Assembly (NCBI RefSeq): GCF_021458635.1
Contig: NZ_JAIRDQ010000014.1
Coordinates: 62,001 to 126,000 of the forward strand
Reading direction: 5' to 3'
DNA: 64,000 bases
From: Bradyrhizobium monzae
Lineage (GTDB): Bacteria > Pseudomonadota > Alphaproteobacteria > Rhizobiales > Xanthobacteraceae
Position numbers and translations under genes: made by a program. The notes under the pieces were generated by a model. That model ran no database searches. It worked only from the letters and a program-made list of their open reading frames with translations, and had not been told where the DNA came from. Positions 45,746 to 54,154 of this stretch are shown piece by piece; within the stretch, counting starts at the first letter, position 1; the number at the start of each line of letters is the position of its first letter.

Positions 45746-46186
45746 ATGACGGAGCACAGCCTCTGGCGTTTCTCGCGTGCGTTGCACCGCGCGATCAACG
45801 ACCGGCATTTCGAGGACATCGAGGCCCTGATCGACGAGGACGTCGAGTGGGCGATCTATGGCCCGATCGACATGTTTCCATTCCTCGGCGCGCGCCAGGG
45901 CAAGGCGGCCGTGCTCCAGGTGATCCGCCAGCTCGCCGACAATTTCCACGTCCGCCGCTTCGAGCGCGAGAGCATCATGCTGGGCGTCGATTCCGCCTCC
46001 TCGATGCTGCGCTACTCGCTGACGGCACTTGATTCCGAGAAGCCGATCAGCTTGCGCGTCGCGCAGTTCGCCCAGTTCAGGGCGGACCGGCTCACCAGCA
46101 TGCGCGTGCTGGTCGACACTTTCGACCTGGTCGAGCAGGCACTCGGTCGCGCCATTCATCTGCCAAGGATGACCAGCGTCGGCTGA
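45746..46186 (+). CDS. SnoaL-like / NTF2-fold protein
   Basis: 146 residues from MTEHSLWRFSRALHRAI; AGGA lies 9 bases before this ATG, and the frame upstream to 45653 is cysteine-rich and unlikely. The alpha-helix start and cone-like fold are read from RFSRALHRAINDRHFEDIEALIDEDVEWAIYGPIDMFPFLGARQGKAAVLQVIRQLADNF, the SnoaL/ketosteroid-isomerase pattern. The substrate is unknown; many such proteins bind small hydrophobic ligands. An AT-rich promoter with two interleaved inverted repeats lies upstream. Confidence 0.82.
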   Translation: MTEHSLWRFSRALHRAINDRHFEDIEALIDEDVEWAIYGPIDMFPFLGARQGKAAVLQVIRQLADNFHVRRFERESIMLGVDSASSMLRYSLTALDSEKPISLRVAQFAQFRADRLTSMRVLVDTFDLVEQALGRAIHLPRMTSVG

Positions 46187-46425
46187 GGGGGACACCAACG
46201 GGCTCCGCATTCGGGACCGATCGATTGATGCTTTCGCGACACGTCCTGGCCGCCAGCCCCGCCAGACGCCTCGTGGAGATGCTCGTCATCGGGCGCGCGC
46301 TTCCGCGCGGCCCGTTGGTTCGCTATTTTGAAGGCTGCGCAGCTTCCAAACTGCCGCGGCATGCGCCATAATTTTGCAACGATAGCGCCGCATCTTCTGC
46401 GCGAACTGGGCTTGCGGGCAAGGCA

Positions 46426-47349
46426 ATGGAATTCACGACAGGTTTTGGCTGGATCCGGCTGCCGCTGGCGGCTGCGTTCATTTTCGGCTCGGTGCTGACG
46501 GCCTCCGCACAGATCATCCCGCCCTTCTCCCCTGCCCCCTCTGCGACCGCGCCCGACGAAGACGCCGAGGCCGAGACCACTGAGACCGCCGACGTCAACG
46601 ATCCCGACGTGCTCAAAGGCATCGACGTCGACAAGCTCGACTGGAGCCAGCTCGCCATCGACGCCGGCACGCTCAACGACATCATCGCCGCCAAGAAGCG
46701 CGCGCAGGCCGCCGCCAATAACGGCATGAACTGGTCGACCAACGCCAACGCGAACGGCTCCTCGGCCGTGACCGTGAAGCAGTCGGTGTCCTCATTCTGG
46801 GACACCCGCATCGGCGCCGACATGACGGTGGCGAAAGAGCCGACCACGATGTCCGAGCTGATGGCGCAGAAGGCCGCCAACGGCGGCAACCTGCCGCAAT
46901 CTTCCGGCAGTGCCTGGGCCGCCGCGACCGCGCCGGGCGCGGGCCCCGTCTGGGACAAGACCGCGGTGGAAGCCCGCGTCGACCCCGGCGCCGAGCAGAG
47001 CAAGCTCGGGGCATCGCTGACCAAATCGGTGCCCCTGTCGACCGATTATTCGCTGACGCTCCAGAACGGCTACAGCGTCAACCAGCAAGGCACGACGGCG
47101 CTGCCAGGCGTCGGCGGCCACGTCATCCGCAACTACGAGACCGACCAGTCCGCCAAGGTCGAGATCACCGACACCGGCACCAGCATCACCGCCGGCCAGA
47201 CCATGTCGACCACCGACGACAAATGGCTGCGCAAGGTCGGCGCCGAGCAGAAGCTGTTCGACAACGTCACCGTCTCCGGTTCCGTCGGCGAAACCTCGCA
47301 AGGCGCGATCAACAAGAGCCTGACGGCGGGCTTCAAGAAGAGCTGGTGA
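46426..47349 (+). CDS. Exported beta-rich protein of unknown function
   Basis: 307 residues. A signal peptide of about 29 residues ends at ASAQII. Then comes a proline/acid linker (APDEDAEAETTETADVND), one helical patch (DKLDWSQLAIDAGTLNDIIAAKKRAQAA), and a long stretch of alternating short strands (KLGASLTKSVPLSTDYSLTLQNGYSVNQ, AKVEITDTGTSITAGQTMSTTDDKWL, VTVSGSVGETSQG) ending SLTAGFKKSW. The C-terminal half looks like part of a barrel or surface beta sheet, and the aromatic last residue would suit BAM recognition. No family is recognised. Confidence 0.75.
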   Translation: MEFTTGFGWIRLPLAAAFIFGSVLTASAQIIPPFSPAPSATAPDEDAEAETTETADVNDPDVLKGIDVDKLDWSQLAIDAGTLNDIIAAKKRAQAAANNGMNWSTNANANGSSAVTVKQSVSSFWDTRIGADMTVAKEPTTMSELMAQKAANGGNLPQSSGSAWAAATAPGAGPVWDKTAVEARVDPGAEQSKLGASLTKSVPLSTDYSLTLQNGYSVNQQGTTALPGVGGHVIRNYETDQSAKVEITDTGTSITAGQTMSTTDDKWLRKVGAEQKLFDNVTVSGSVGETSQGAINKSLTAGFKKSW

Positions 47350-47521
47350 GCTTTCTTAGGAGTCCCGTAACCATACGCCACGGCAAAACCCCCGAATGGT
47401 CCGCCCTTGCCGCAACTCGGCCCCGTTGCGGTCAAAATCGGACGCCCTGATGCACCGGCCTGACACACATCGTCGTGCGGGGGACACTCGCGCTGCGCTC
47501 AACGCGAATAGGGGAATAACG

Positions 47522-47950
47522 ATGAACGCCATGCGTCCGGAAAAGACCGAGACCACCGCCGAGACCGAGACGGTCGACACCAATCTCGCCGCCGTGACGG
47601 AAGTCGAAGCCGGCATCCGCGATTTCGTCCGCAATGACATTGCCTATCTGCGCCGGCCGGCCGCGACCGCCACCACCGATGCGCCGCCGCTCGACCCGAG
47701 CGCGGAAGCCACCGTCACCAACGTCAACTCGCTGATCCAGCGCGTCGCCGGCACCTCGCTTGCCGAGATCGAGAATCTGATCTCCGAGCTCGAGAGCCTG
47801 CGCGACCTGCTCCATGCCGAGGGCCAGCGCGTCCAGCGCGAGATCTCGGGCTACGCCCAGCTCAGCCAGGCGGCGATGAAGTCGACCCGCATGATCGCCG
47901 ACAACGTGTCGCAGTGGAAGCGCGCCGCCGACGGCCTGCGCAACAGCTGA
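47522..47950 (+). CDS. Soluble coiled-coil protein of unknown function
   Basis: 142 residues from MNAMRPEKTETTAETET; GGGG lies just upstream, and the frame back to 47396 is rejected. After a charged, probably disordered N-terminus, residues 55-140 are mostly helical (ATVTNVNSLIQRVAGTSLAEIENLISELESLRDLLHAEGQRVQREISGYAQL), typical of a two-stranded coiled coil. It lies between the exported protein and a small membrane protein on the same strand. No domain family is recognised. Confidence 0.72.
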   Translation: MNAMRPEKTETTAETETVDTNLAAVTEVEAGIRDFVRNDIAYLRRPAATATTDAPPLDPSAEATVTNVNSLIQRVAGTSLAEIENLISELESLRDLLHAEGQRVQREISGYAQLSQAAMKSTRMIADNVSQWKRAADGLRNS

Positions 47951-48043
47951 TCGCAGACGCAAAGCATCACCGGCCGCCGCGTTCCGAAAGGGGCGCGGCG
48001 GTTTTGATTCTGGAGGGCGTGACGGACGCGCGCTCCCACGAAA

Positions 48044-48155
48044 GGTGTCATCACCCGCGGAAGCGGGTGATCCAGTATTTCAGAGACGGCCGTGATTGAA
48101 CCGAGACGCCGCGGAGTACTGGATGCCCCGGTCAAGCCGGGGCAGACAGCAGGGC
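48044..48155. repeat. Intergenic palindromic repeat, family E
   Basis: GTCATCACCCGCGGAAGCGG, GTGATCCAGTATTTCAGAGA in the left part and GTACTGGATGCCCCGGTCAA in the right part form imperfect inverted arms (ATCCAGTA / TACTGGAT). It resembles widespread rhizobial mosaic repeats; only this copy is in the window. Confidence 0.75.
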
Positions 48156-48233
48156 CTTGAACCCGCCACCGATTCCCGACGACCAATGCCTAGCGCCCGT
48201 GCCGCCAAAGGCCGGGCCTCGGGGACATCTCAA

Positions 48234-48371
48234 ATGGAAAGCATTCGGCCCGATAACACGGACCCGATCCCGCTGCGGCCCGCGCCGAACCAGTTCGGGA
48301 CCATCATGCTGCGCTTTGTCGGGTTGCTGGCGGTTGCGATCGCGATCTTGGCGTTCGTCTATAGCCGCTGA
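48234..48371 (+). CDS. Small single-span membrane protein
   Basis: 45 residues from MESIRPDNTDPIPLRP; GGGGAC is 6-8 bases upstream. A polar N-terminus of about 22 residues precedes one hydrophobic helix (IMLRFVGLLAVAIAILAFVY) and ends SR. The longer frame to 48096 runs through a repeat and is rejected. No family is known. Confidence 0.6.
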   Translation: MESIRPDNTDPIPLRPAPNQFGTIMLRFVGLLAVAIAILAFVYSR

Positions 48372-48435
48372 GGGTGGAGGCCGCGTCGTGGCCCCGCGCG
48401 GAGGCCACTTCGTGGCCCCGCGGAGCTAACAGTGC

Positions 48436-48582
48436 TTAACGGCTCGCGTCGACCGCAGAGGCTTCCAGGGTGTAGGCGCCGTCGGCGTAGCCCTTCACCA
48501 CCATGCCGGCAACCAGCATCACGGCCAGCGTCGCGGTAGCGAAGATAAATCCAACCAGCTTGAGTGCGCCGCGGTCTGCCAT
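48436..48582 (-). CDS. Small single-span membrane protein
   Basis: 48 residues from MADRGALKLVGFIFA; GGGGAC precedes the ATG. A single hydrophobic helix (LVGFIFATATLAVMLVAGMVV) and a short polar tail (KGYADGAYTLEASAVDASR). It converges with the small membrane gene to its left, with about 60 bases between them. No family is known. Confidence 0.6.
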   Translation of the reverse strand: MADRGALKLVGFIFATATLAVMLVAGMVVKGYADGAYTLEASAVDASR

Positions 48583-48784
48583 TGTTCTCGTCCCCTGTCC
48601 TCTGCCCAGTTCGTTCAAATAGACAGCGACAGGTTCATAATTGGTTAGCAACTCGATGGTTCCGGTTAACTGCTTCGCAAGGACCGGCCATCTCGGGGAG
48701 GCTTATGGCAGCCGCCCGGAATCGCGTCCATAGCGTGCGGGCAACACTCGCGCGCTGATTTCGGCCGTTCATTTTGGAACTGGT

Positions 48785-49264
48785 CTAACTGCCCTTCCGC
48801 ATCGGCACGAAGGCGCTGGCGGTGATGGAGTAGACCTCTTCGCCACGCTGGTTGGTGCCGGTGGTACAGGCGGTCAGGATGCCCCAGCCGGGCCGCGAGG
48901 CGGAAGTGCGCTTGTCGATGACGACGTTGGAATAGCTGATGGTGTCGCCGGCCAGCACCGGCTTGATCCAGCGCAGGTCGCGAAAGCCCGGTGACGGCCC
49001 CCACACCGCGATCTCCTCGCCACGCGCTGCGGCCTCCCGCGCCAGGCGCTGGCCATCGGCGACAAGCAGACTCATGCAGGCCGAGCCGACATGCCAGCCG
49101 GACGCTGCAAGCCCGCCGAACAGCGAGTTCTTGCCCTCTTCCTCGTCGAGGTGGAAGCGCTGCGGATCGAATTTCGCCGCGAAATTCTTGATGGACTCCG
49201 CCGTGAAATTGTAGGTGCCGATGTCGCGGCGATGACCGATCTCGATCTCTTCGAAGAACCGCAT
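48785..49264 (-). CDS. MaoC family hydratase/dehydratase, second of a pair
   Basis: 159 residues from MRFFEEIEIGHRRDIG. A hot-dog fold with the R-hydratase pattern: FFEEIEIGHRRDIGTYNFTAESIKNFAAKFDPQRFHLDEEEGKNSLFGGLAASGWHV. The Asp and His of AAKFDPQRFHLDE are the acid-base pair. The motif FDPQRFHLDEEE is shared with the next gene. The two genes overlap by one base (TGATG), so they are co-translated and may form a heterodimer or act on different enoyl-CoAs. Confidence 0.92.
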   Translation of the reverse strand: MRFFEEIEIGHRRDIGTYNFTAESIKNFAAKFDPQRFHLDEEEGKNSLFGGLAASGWHVGSACMSLLVADGQRLAREAAARGEEIAVWGPSPGFRDLRWIKPVLAGDTISYSNVVIDKRTSASRPGWGILTACTTGTNQRGEEVYSITASAFVPMRKGS

Positions 49265-49716
49265 CAGGCCGCTCCCGCACGCCGCTCGATCAGGATCGGC
49301 GAGGTCATCTCGCACAGCGCCTCGCCCCTGGCGTTACGCATCGTGCATTTGAACTTGACGATGCCGAGGTTCGGCCTGCTCCTCGAGGTTCGGGCTTCCA
49401 CGACGTCGACGTCGAGCATGAGGTCGTCGCCGGGCCTCAAAGGCGACAGCCAGCGAACCTCGTCGACGCCAGGAGATCCCAGTGACGCGGCGCGGGTGAT
49501 AAAACCGTCGGCCATCATCCGCATCATCAGCGAACAGAGGTGCCAGCCCGAGCCGGACAGGCCGCGCAGCATGCTGTTGGCCGCGGCCTCCTCGTCCAGG
49601 TGCATCGGTTGCGGATCGAACTCGGCGGCGAACGCCAGGATCTCGTCGCGGGTGACATGGCGCGGACCGAACGTTCCATACCGGCCGGTCGGGAAATCTT
49701 CGAAGGTCAGGGTCAT
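49264..49716 (-). CDS. MaoC family hydratase/dehydratase, first of a pair
   Basis: 150 residues from MTLTFEDFPTGRYG. The MaoC hot-dog signs are VTRDEILAFAAEFDPQPMHLDEEAAANSMLRGLSGSGWHLCSL, with Asp and His as the catalytic pair, and RPGDDLMLDVDVVEARTSRSRPNLGIVKFKC for the second half. It is a tandem relative of the downstream gene (same core and length), from an old duplication. Substrates of such pairs are branched-chain or medium-chain enoyl-CoAs in many rhizobia, but this is not shown here. Confidence 0.92.
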   Translation of the reverse strand: MTLTFEDFPTGRYGTFGPRHVTRDEILAFAAEFDPQPMHLDEEAAANSMLRGLSGSGWHLCSLMMRMMADGFITRAASLGSPGVDEVRWLSPLRPGDDLMLDVDVVEARTSRSRPNLGIVKFKCTMRNARGEALCEMTSPILIERRAGAA

Positions 49717-49876
49717 CTTGGGAAAGCTTTGCGGGAATGACAGATTGTGGCCGCACTTTGCGGCAATCTCAACCCGCCGGCCCGCATGGCTCGTGCTACA
49801 TTCGGCGAGTCGGGCCGGACCTGCCTCATCGTCGGATTGACGCAGTCCGGGGGCGCCATTTGCCCGGGGGAGAGAG

Positions 49877-50173
49877 ATGTTTTCATTCAGCGATCTGTTT
49901 CAATGGGACCGCTTCATCACGCCGACGATCATCAAGACCTTCTATTGGCTGGTGATCGGCGTGATCTGCCTGTTCGGGCTCTCCGGAATCTTTGCCGGCC
50001 TCACCGCGATGGCGATCAGCCCGTTCGCCGGCTTCCTGGTCGTGCTGGAATCGATCGCAGGCGTGGTCGTCGGCATCGTGTTCTCGCGCATCGCCGCGGA
50101 ATTGATCCTGATCGTGTTCCGCATCAACGAGCATCTCGGCGCGATCCGGGATCAGGGCGGCGGGGCGCGGTAG
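49877..50173 (+). CDS. DUF4282 family membrane protein
   Basis: 98 residues. DUF4282 signs: FSFSDLFQWDRFITPTIIKTFYWLVIGV at the start and RIAAELILIVFRINEHL at the end. Two to three hydrophobic stretches (IIKTFYWLVIGVICLFGLSGIFAGLTAMAI, FAGFLVVLESIAGVVVGIVFSRIAAELIL). Ribosome site GGGGGAGAG. Role unknown. A Family A repeat follows the stop at once. Confidence 0.88.
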   Translation: MFSFSDLFQWDRFITPTIIKTFYWLVIGVICLFGLSGIFAGLTAMAISPFAGFLVVLESIAGVVVGIVFSRIAAELILIVFRINEHLGAIRDQGGGAR

Positions 50174-50176
50174 CCC

Positions 50177-50260
50177 GTCATTGCGAGGAGCGAAGCGACG
50201 AAGCAATCCAGGCTGTCACCGCGGAAACAGTCTGGATTGCTTCGCTCCGCTCGCAATGAC
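50177..50260. repeat. Family A palindromic intergenic repeat (copy 4 of 4)
   Basis: GTCATTGCGAGGAGCGAAGC at the left and GCTCGCAATGAC at the right, with inner CAATCCAG / CTGGATTG arms. It lies between the ends of two converging genes. Confidence 0.92.
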
Positions 50261-50274
50261 GAGGAGGAAAGACA

Positions 50275-51372
50275 TTACGTATTGAACCGGAAATGCATCA
50301 CGTCGCCGTCGGCGACGACGTATTCCTTGCCTTCGAGGCGCAGCTTGCCGGCATCGCGGGCGCCGGCTTCACCGTTCAGCGCCACGTAATCCTCATACGC
50401 AATGGTCTCGGCGCGGATGAAACCCTTCTCGAAGTCGGTGTGGATCACGCCCGCCGCGCCCGGCGCCTTGGTGCCGCGATAGATGGTCCAGGCGCGAGCT
50501 TCCTTCGGGCCCACCGTGAAATAGGTGATGAGATCGAGCAACGTGTAGCCGGCGCGGATCAGCCGATCGAGGCCGGCCTCTTCGAGACCCAGCGTCTCCA
50601 GGAAGTCGGCGCGCTCCTCGCGCGAGATGGTGGCGATCTCGGATTCGATCTTGGCGGAGATGACGACGGCAACCGCGCCTTCCTTGGCGGCCTGGTCCTG
50701 CACTGCCTTCGAGAACGAATTGCCAGTCGCGGCCGAGCCTTCCTCGACGTTGCAGACATAGAGCACGGGCTTCGACGACAGCAGGCCGAGCATGCCGAAG
50801 GCACGTTCCTCCTCCGCCTTGCGCTCGACGAGGCGCGCGGGCTTGCCTTCGCGCAGCAGCACCAGCGTGCGGTTGACGAGGTCGAGCTGCTCCTTGGCCT
50901 CCTTGTCGTTGCCCTTGGCCTTCTTGCTGAGGTTGTCGACGCGCTTCTCGAGGCTGTCGAGATCGGCGAGCATCAGCTCGGTCTCGATGGTCTCGATGTC
51001 GGCAAGCGGAGCGATCTTGCCCTCGACATGGGTGATGTCGGAATCCTCGAAGCAGCGCACGACATGCGCGATGGCGTCGACCTCGCGGATGTTGGCCAGG
51101 AACTGGTTGCCGAGGCCCTCACCCTTGGAGGCGCCGCGCACGAGGCCTGCGATGTCGACGAAAGTCAGCCGGGTCGGAATGATCTGCGCCGACTTGGCGA
51201 CCGCGGCCAGCTTGTCGAGCCGCGGATCGGGCACGGCGACTTCGCCGACATTCGGCTCGATGGTGCAGAACGGATAGTTCGCAGCCTGTGCCGCGGCCGT
51301 CTCGGTCAGCGCATTGAACAAGGTCGACTTGCCGACATTGGGCAATCCGACGATTCCGCATTTGAATCCCAC
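50275..51372 (-). CDS. ychF: Redox-regulated ATPase YchF
   Basis: 365 residues. An Obg-related P-loop protein that binds ATP rather than GTP: P-loop GLPNVGKSTLFNAL, DIAGLVRGASKGEGLGNQFL for G3, and VCNVEEG where a GTPase would have NKxD. The C-terminal TGS domain is LLDLITYFTVGPKEARAWTIYRGTKAPGAAGVIHTDFEKGFIRAETI. It binds ribosomes and affects stress responses. It lies five bases after pth, the usual alphaproteobacterial order rplY-pth-ychF. Confidence 0.97.
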   Translation of the reverse strand: MGFKCGIVGLPNVGKSTLFNALTETAAAQAANYPFCTIEPNVGEVAVPDPRLDKLAAVAKSAQIIPTRLTFVDIAGLVRGASKGEGLGNQFLANIREVDAIAHVVRCFEDSDITHVEGKIAPLADIETIETELMLADLDSLEKRVDNLSKKAKGNDKEAKEQLDLVNRTLVLLREGKPARLVERKAEEERAFGMLGLLSSKPVLYVCNVEEGSAATGNSFSKAVQDQAAKEGAVAVVISAKIESEIATISREERADFLETLGLEEAGLDRLIRAGYTLLDLITYFTVGPKEARAWTIYRGTKAPGAAGVIHTDFEKGFIRAETIAYEDYVALNGEAGARDAGKLRLEGKEYVVADGDVMHFRFNT

Positions 51373-51377
51373 GAGCG

Positions 51378-51983
51378 TTATTCCTTGCCGTTCTCGTCCT
51401 TGGTCAAAAATCCCTTCGCCTGCATCGCGAGATGCACCCTGTTGGCGAAGGTCGCGTCCGTGCCCTTGGCGACCAGTGCGGCATGCTCGGCCACCGCGTC
51501 GCAGAGCGTCGTCACCCAGTCGTTGTCGGCCTTGGCGAAGTCCGACAGCACATGGCCGTGCACCATCTCCTTGACGCCGGGATGACCGATGCCGAGCCGC
51601 ACCCGGCGGTACTCGTTGCCGATATGCGACGAGATCGAGCGCAGGCCGTTATGCCCGGCGATGCCGCCGCCGGTCTTCACCCGCACCTTGCCCGGCGGCA
51701 GTTCGAGCTCGTCGTGAAACACCGTGATGTCGCCCGGCGCGATCTTGAAGAAGCTTGCGGCCTCCTGAACGCTGCGGCCGGAGTCGTTCATATAGGTCGT
51801 CGGCTTGAGCAGGATCACGCGCTCAGTGCCGAGCGTGCCTTCCGAGGTCTCACCCTGAAAACGACGGCGCCATGGTGCGAAACCATGACGCCGCGCAATC
51901 TCGTCGACGGCCATGAAGCCGATATTGTGCCTGTTACGTGCGTATTTCGCGCCGGGATTGCCGAGCCCAACAAAGAGTCGCAT
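51378..51983 (-). CDS. pth: Peptidyl-tRNA hydrolase
   Basis: 201 residues from MRLFVGLGNPGAKY; the upstream frame to 52160 is out of step with rplY and not coding. It frees tRNA from stalled peptidyl-tRNA. The catalytic residues are visible: Asn in GLGNPG, His in RHNIGFMAVD and Asp in FHDELELPPG, plus the GGIAGHNGLRSI loop. It lies 58 bases after rplY and 5 bases before ychF on the same strand, a translation-linked operon. Confidence 0.97.
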   Translation of the reverse strand: MRLFVGLGNPGAKYARNRHNIGFMAVDEIARRHGFAPWRRRFQGETSEGTLGTERVILLKPTTYMNDSGRSVQEAASFFKIAPGDITVFHDELELPPGKVRVKTGGGIAGHNGLRSISSHIGNEYRRVRLGIGHPGVKEMVHGHVLSDFAKADNDWVTTLCDAVAEHAALVAKGTDATFANRVHLAMQAKGFLTKDENGKE

Positions 51984-52041
51984 GACGCGGCGCGCCCCTC
52001 GCTCGGCGCGCGATCGGAGACCGCGCGCCAGCCATGAGAGA

Positions 52042-52767
52042 TTACTTCTTCTTGTCGCCGCCGGCCGGAGCCTTGGCAGCCGCCGCCGGAGCCGCAGCAC
52101 CCGCGGCCGGAGCAGCACCTGCCGCCGGAGCAGCTGCACCAGCCGCCGGAGCCGCGCCACCAGCAGCAGCCGCAGCCGCGGCCTTCTGCTCTTCGGCGTA
52201 GCCGGACGGCGGCACGATGGTGACGAGGGTCGCGTCCTCGCGGGTCAGCGCCTTCACGCCGGTCGGCAGCTTGACATCAGACAGATGCAGCGAATGACCG
52301 ATTTCGAGCGAGCCGACGTCAACCTCGATGAACTGCGGGATGTTCTCGACGCCGCATTCGATCTCGATCGCATGGGCGACGATGTTGACGGCGCCGCCGC
52401 GCTTCACGCCGGGCGAGCCTTCCGCCTTCACCACGTGCAAAGGAACGCTGATGCGGATGGTCGCACCTTCGCCGAGACGCATGAAATCCACATGGATCGG
52501 GAAGTCCTTGACCGGATCAAGGTGATAGTCGCGCGGGATCACGCGGTGCTTCTTGCCGTCGAGGTCGATGTCGACCAGCGTGGTCAGGAACCGGCCGGCG
52601 AGGATGCGCTGGCGCAGTTCGCGATCGTCAACCGAGATCGGGAGCGGGGGTTGCTTGTTGCCATAGATCACTCCGGGCACTTTCCCGGCGCGACGCTCAG
52701 CCCGGGCGGCCCCCTTGCCGCTCTTCGGACGTGCGGTCGCCTTCAATTCCTTGACGGTCGTCGCCAT
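52042..52767 (-). CDS. rplY: 50S ribosomal protein L25 (general stress protein Ctc type)
   Basis: 241 residues. The N-terminal L25 domain binds 5S rRNA (LKATARPKSGKGAARAERRAGKVPGVIYG and the middle VDIDLDGKKHRVIPRDYHLDPVKDFPIHVDFM), then the CTC-type beta-rich domain (VGSLEIGHSLHLSDVKLPTGVKAL). The C-terminus is an Ala/Pro/Gly-rich tail (repeats of GAAAPAAGAAPAAG), ending in KKK, probably flexible. It heads the rplY-pth-ychF unit. Confidence 0.96.
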   Translation of the reverse strand: MATTVKELKATARPKSGKGAARAERRAGKVPGVIYGNKQPPLPISVDDRELRQRILAGRFLTTLVDIDLDGKKHRVIPRDYHLDPVKDFPIHVDFMRLGEGATIRISVPLHVVKAEGSPGVKRGGAVNIVAHAIEIECGVENIPQFIEVDVGSLEIGHSLHLSDVKLPTGVKALTREDATLVTIVPPSGYAEEQKAAAAAAAGGAAPAAGAAAPAAGAAPAAGAAAPAAAAKAPAGGDKKK

Positions 52768-52797
52768 AGTCTAAGTCCTTGTTTTTGCAAAAGTTAA

Positions 52798-52816
52798 TGG
52801 GCCGCAGCGCGGCCCA
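52798..52816 (-). terminator. Possible terminator or leader hairpin upstream of rplY
   Basis: TGGGCCGC (52798-52805) pairs with GCGGCCCA (52809-52816). The minus strand continues TTAACTTTTGC. It may end ubiK transcription or lie in the rplY leader. Confidence 0.45.
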
Positions 52817-52972
52817 TGGCATCGTTCGCAGCAAGCCTCCAGGGGTGCGGGGGCCACGAACTGGCGGGCTTTTACCCGGAAGATGCAGAAATGACAAGGA
52901 GAATGGGCTGTGGGCCTGAGTTCCCGTCCTCCCCTTGAGGGGAAGAGCAAGAAAGGGCGGCGTCGTCAGGCG

Positions 52973-53224
52973 CTACCCGCCGAGCTTGGCTTCCAGCGCG
53001 GCGATGCGTGCCTTCAGGGCCTCGTTCTCCTCGCGGGCGAGGCGGACCATGTCCTTGACCACCTCGAACTCCTCGCGCTTGACCAGGTCCATGTCCCGCA
53101 GGAATTTTTCGGCCTGATTGCGCAGCACCGTATCGAACTCCCGCTTGGCGCCTTGAGCAACTCCGGCGGCGTCGTTCATCAAGCGGCCGATCTCGTCGAA
53201 AAACCGGTTGGTGGTCTGGGTCAT
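52973..53224 (-). CDS. ubiK: Ubiquinone biosynthesis accessory factor UbiK (BMFP/YqiC type)
   Basis: 83 residues from MTQTTNRFFDEIGRLM; GGAG lies 6 bases upstream; the frame to 53500 is rejected. It shows the BMFP pattern, RFFDEIGRLMNDAAGVAQGAKREF, and then a coiled coil (DLVKREEFEVVKDMVRLAREENEALKARIAALEAKL) that trimerises. UbiK binds the Ubi enzymes and, in E. coli, helps aerobic ubiquinone synthesis. It reads away from the dienelactone hydrolase gene. Confidence 0.88.
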   Translation of the reverse strand: MTQTTNRFFDEIGRLMNDAAGVAQGAKREFDTVLRNQAEKFLRDMDLVKREEFEVVKDMVRLAREENEALKARIAALEAKLGG

Positions 53225-53408
53225 GTCGGTCTCCTGATCGGTCTTTTGGCGGCCAGCGATAAACTTTGCGCGAACGGCGGATAAGACAATGGCAATCCGC
53301 GGAGGCCGGTTCAAGGGCCGCGCGGCGGTATCCTTGTCATGCCCCGGTTTCCTTGCAATCGTATTCAACGTCCCTGCATAACAAGAATCACAAGGCGGAA
53401 CGCTAGAC

Positions 53409-54140
53409 ATGATCGAGCAGCAGATCGCAATTCCCACCAAGGACGGCCACACCGCGACCTTCATCGTCCATCCCGAGCGCGGCGGCCCCTTCCCGGTCAT
53501 CCTGTTCTACATGGACGCGCCGGCGATCCGCGAAGAGCTGCGCGACATGGCGCGCCGGCTCGCGACGTCGGGCTATTACGTGATGCTGCCGAACCTGTAT
53601 TACCGCTCCGGCGTGATGGAGCTCGGCGCGCTGCCGGCCGATCCGAACGCACCGGAGCGCAAGCGCATGTTCGCGCTGATGGGCTCGCTCTCGATTCCCA
53701 TGATCATGGACGACACGCGCGCGCTGCTCACCCATGCCGAGGGCCAGACGGCCGCGAACACGAAGATCATCGGCACCGTCGGCTACTGCATGAGCGGCCG
53801 CTATGCCGTCAACGCCGCCACGCACTTCCCCGATCGCGTCAAGGCCGCCGCCTCGGTCTACGGCACGCAGCTCGCGACCGATCAGGACGACAGCCCGCAT
53901 CTCGCGGCAGCCAAGACCAAGGCCGAGCTCTATTTCGCCTGCGCCGAGACCGACATCTACGCGCCGGCCGAAATCATCGAGAAGGTCAGGCAGGGCATGA
54001 GCGGCGCCAAAGCCGAGGTCGAGATCTATCCCGGCACCCATCACGGCTTCGCCTTTCCCAAGCGTCCGGTCTATGACCGCGACGCCGCCGAGCGGCATTG
54101 GGAGCGGCTGCTGGCACTCTACCGCCGCAATCTCGTCTAG
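53409..54140 (+). CDS. Dienelactone hydrolase family protein
   Basis: 243 residues of alpha/beta-hydrolase fold. The nucleophile is the Cys in GYCMSGRYA (the usual G-x-C-x-G), the acid is the Asp in ACAETDIYAPAE and the His is in YPGTHHGFAFPKR. This is the DLH arrangement. It may open dienelactones in aromatic breakdown or act on other esters; no aromatic pathway genes are next to it. It precedes lgt by 14 bases on the same strand. Confidence 0.93.
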   Translation: MIEQQIAIPTKDGHTATFIVHPERGGPFPVILFYMDAPAIREELRDMARRLATSGYYVMLPNLYYRSGVMELGALPADPNAPERKRMFALMGSLSIPMIMDDTRALLTHAEGQTAANTKIIGTVGYCMSGRYAVNAATHFPDRVKAAASVYGTQLATDQDDSPHLAAAKTKAELYFACAETDIYAPAEIIEKVRQGMSGAKAEVEIYPGTHHGFAFPKRPVYDRDAAERHWERLLALYRRNLV

Positions 54141-54154
54141 ACACCGAAAGCCCG

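Noticed and set aside
46228..46371. A 47-codon plus-strand frame before the exported beta-rich protein
   Set aside because: No ribosome site and arginine/alanine bias from GC; left as leader sequence.
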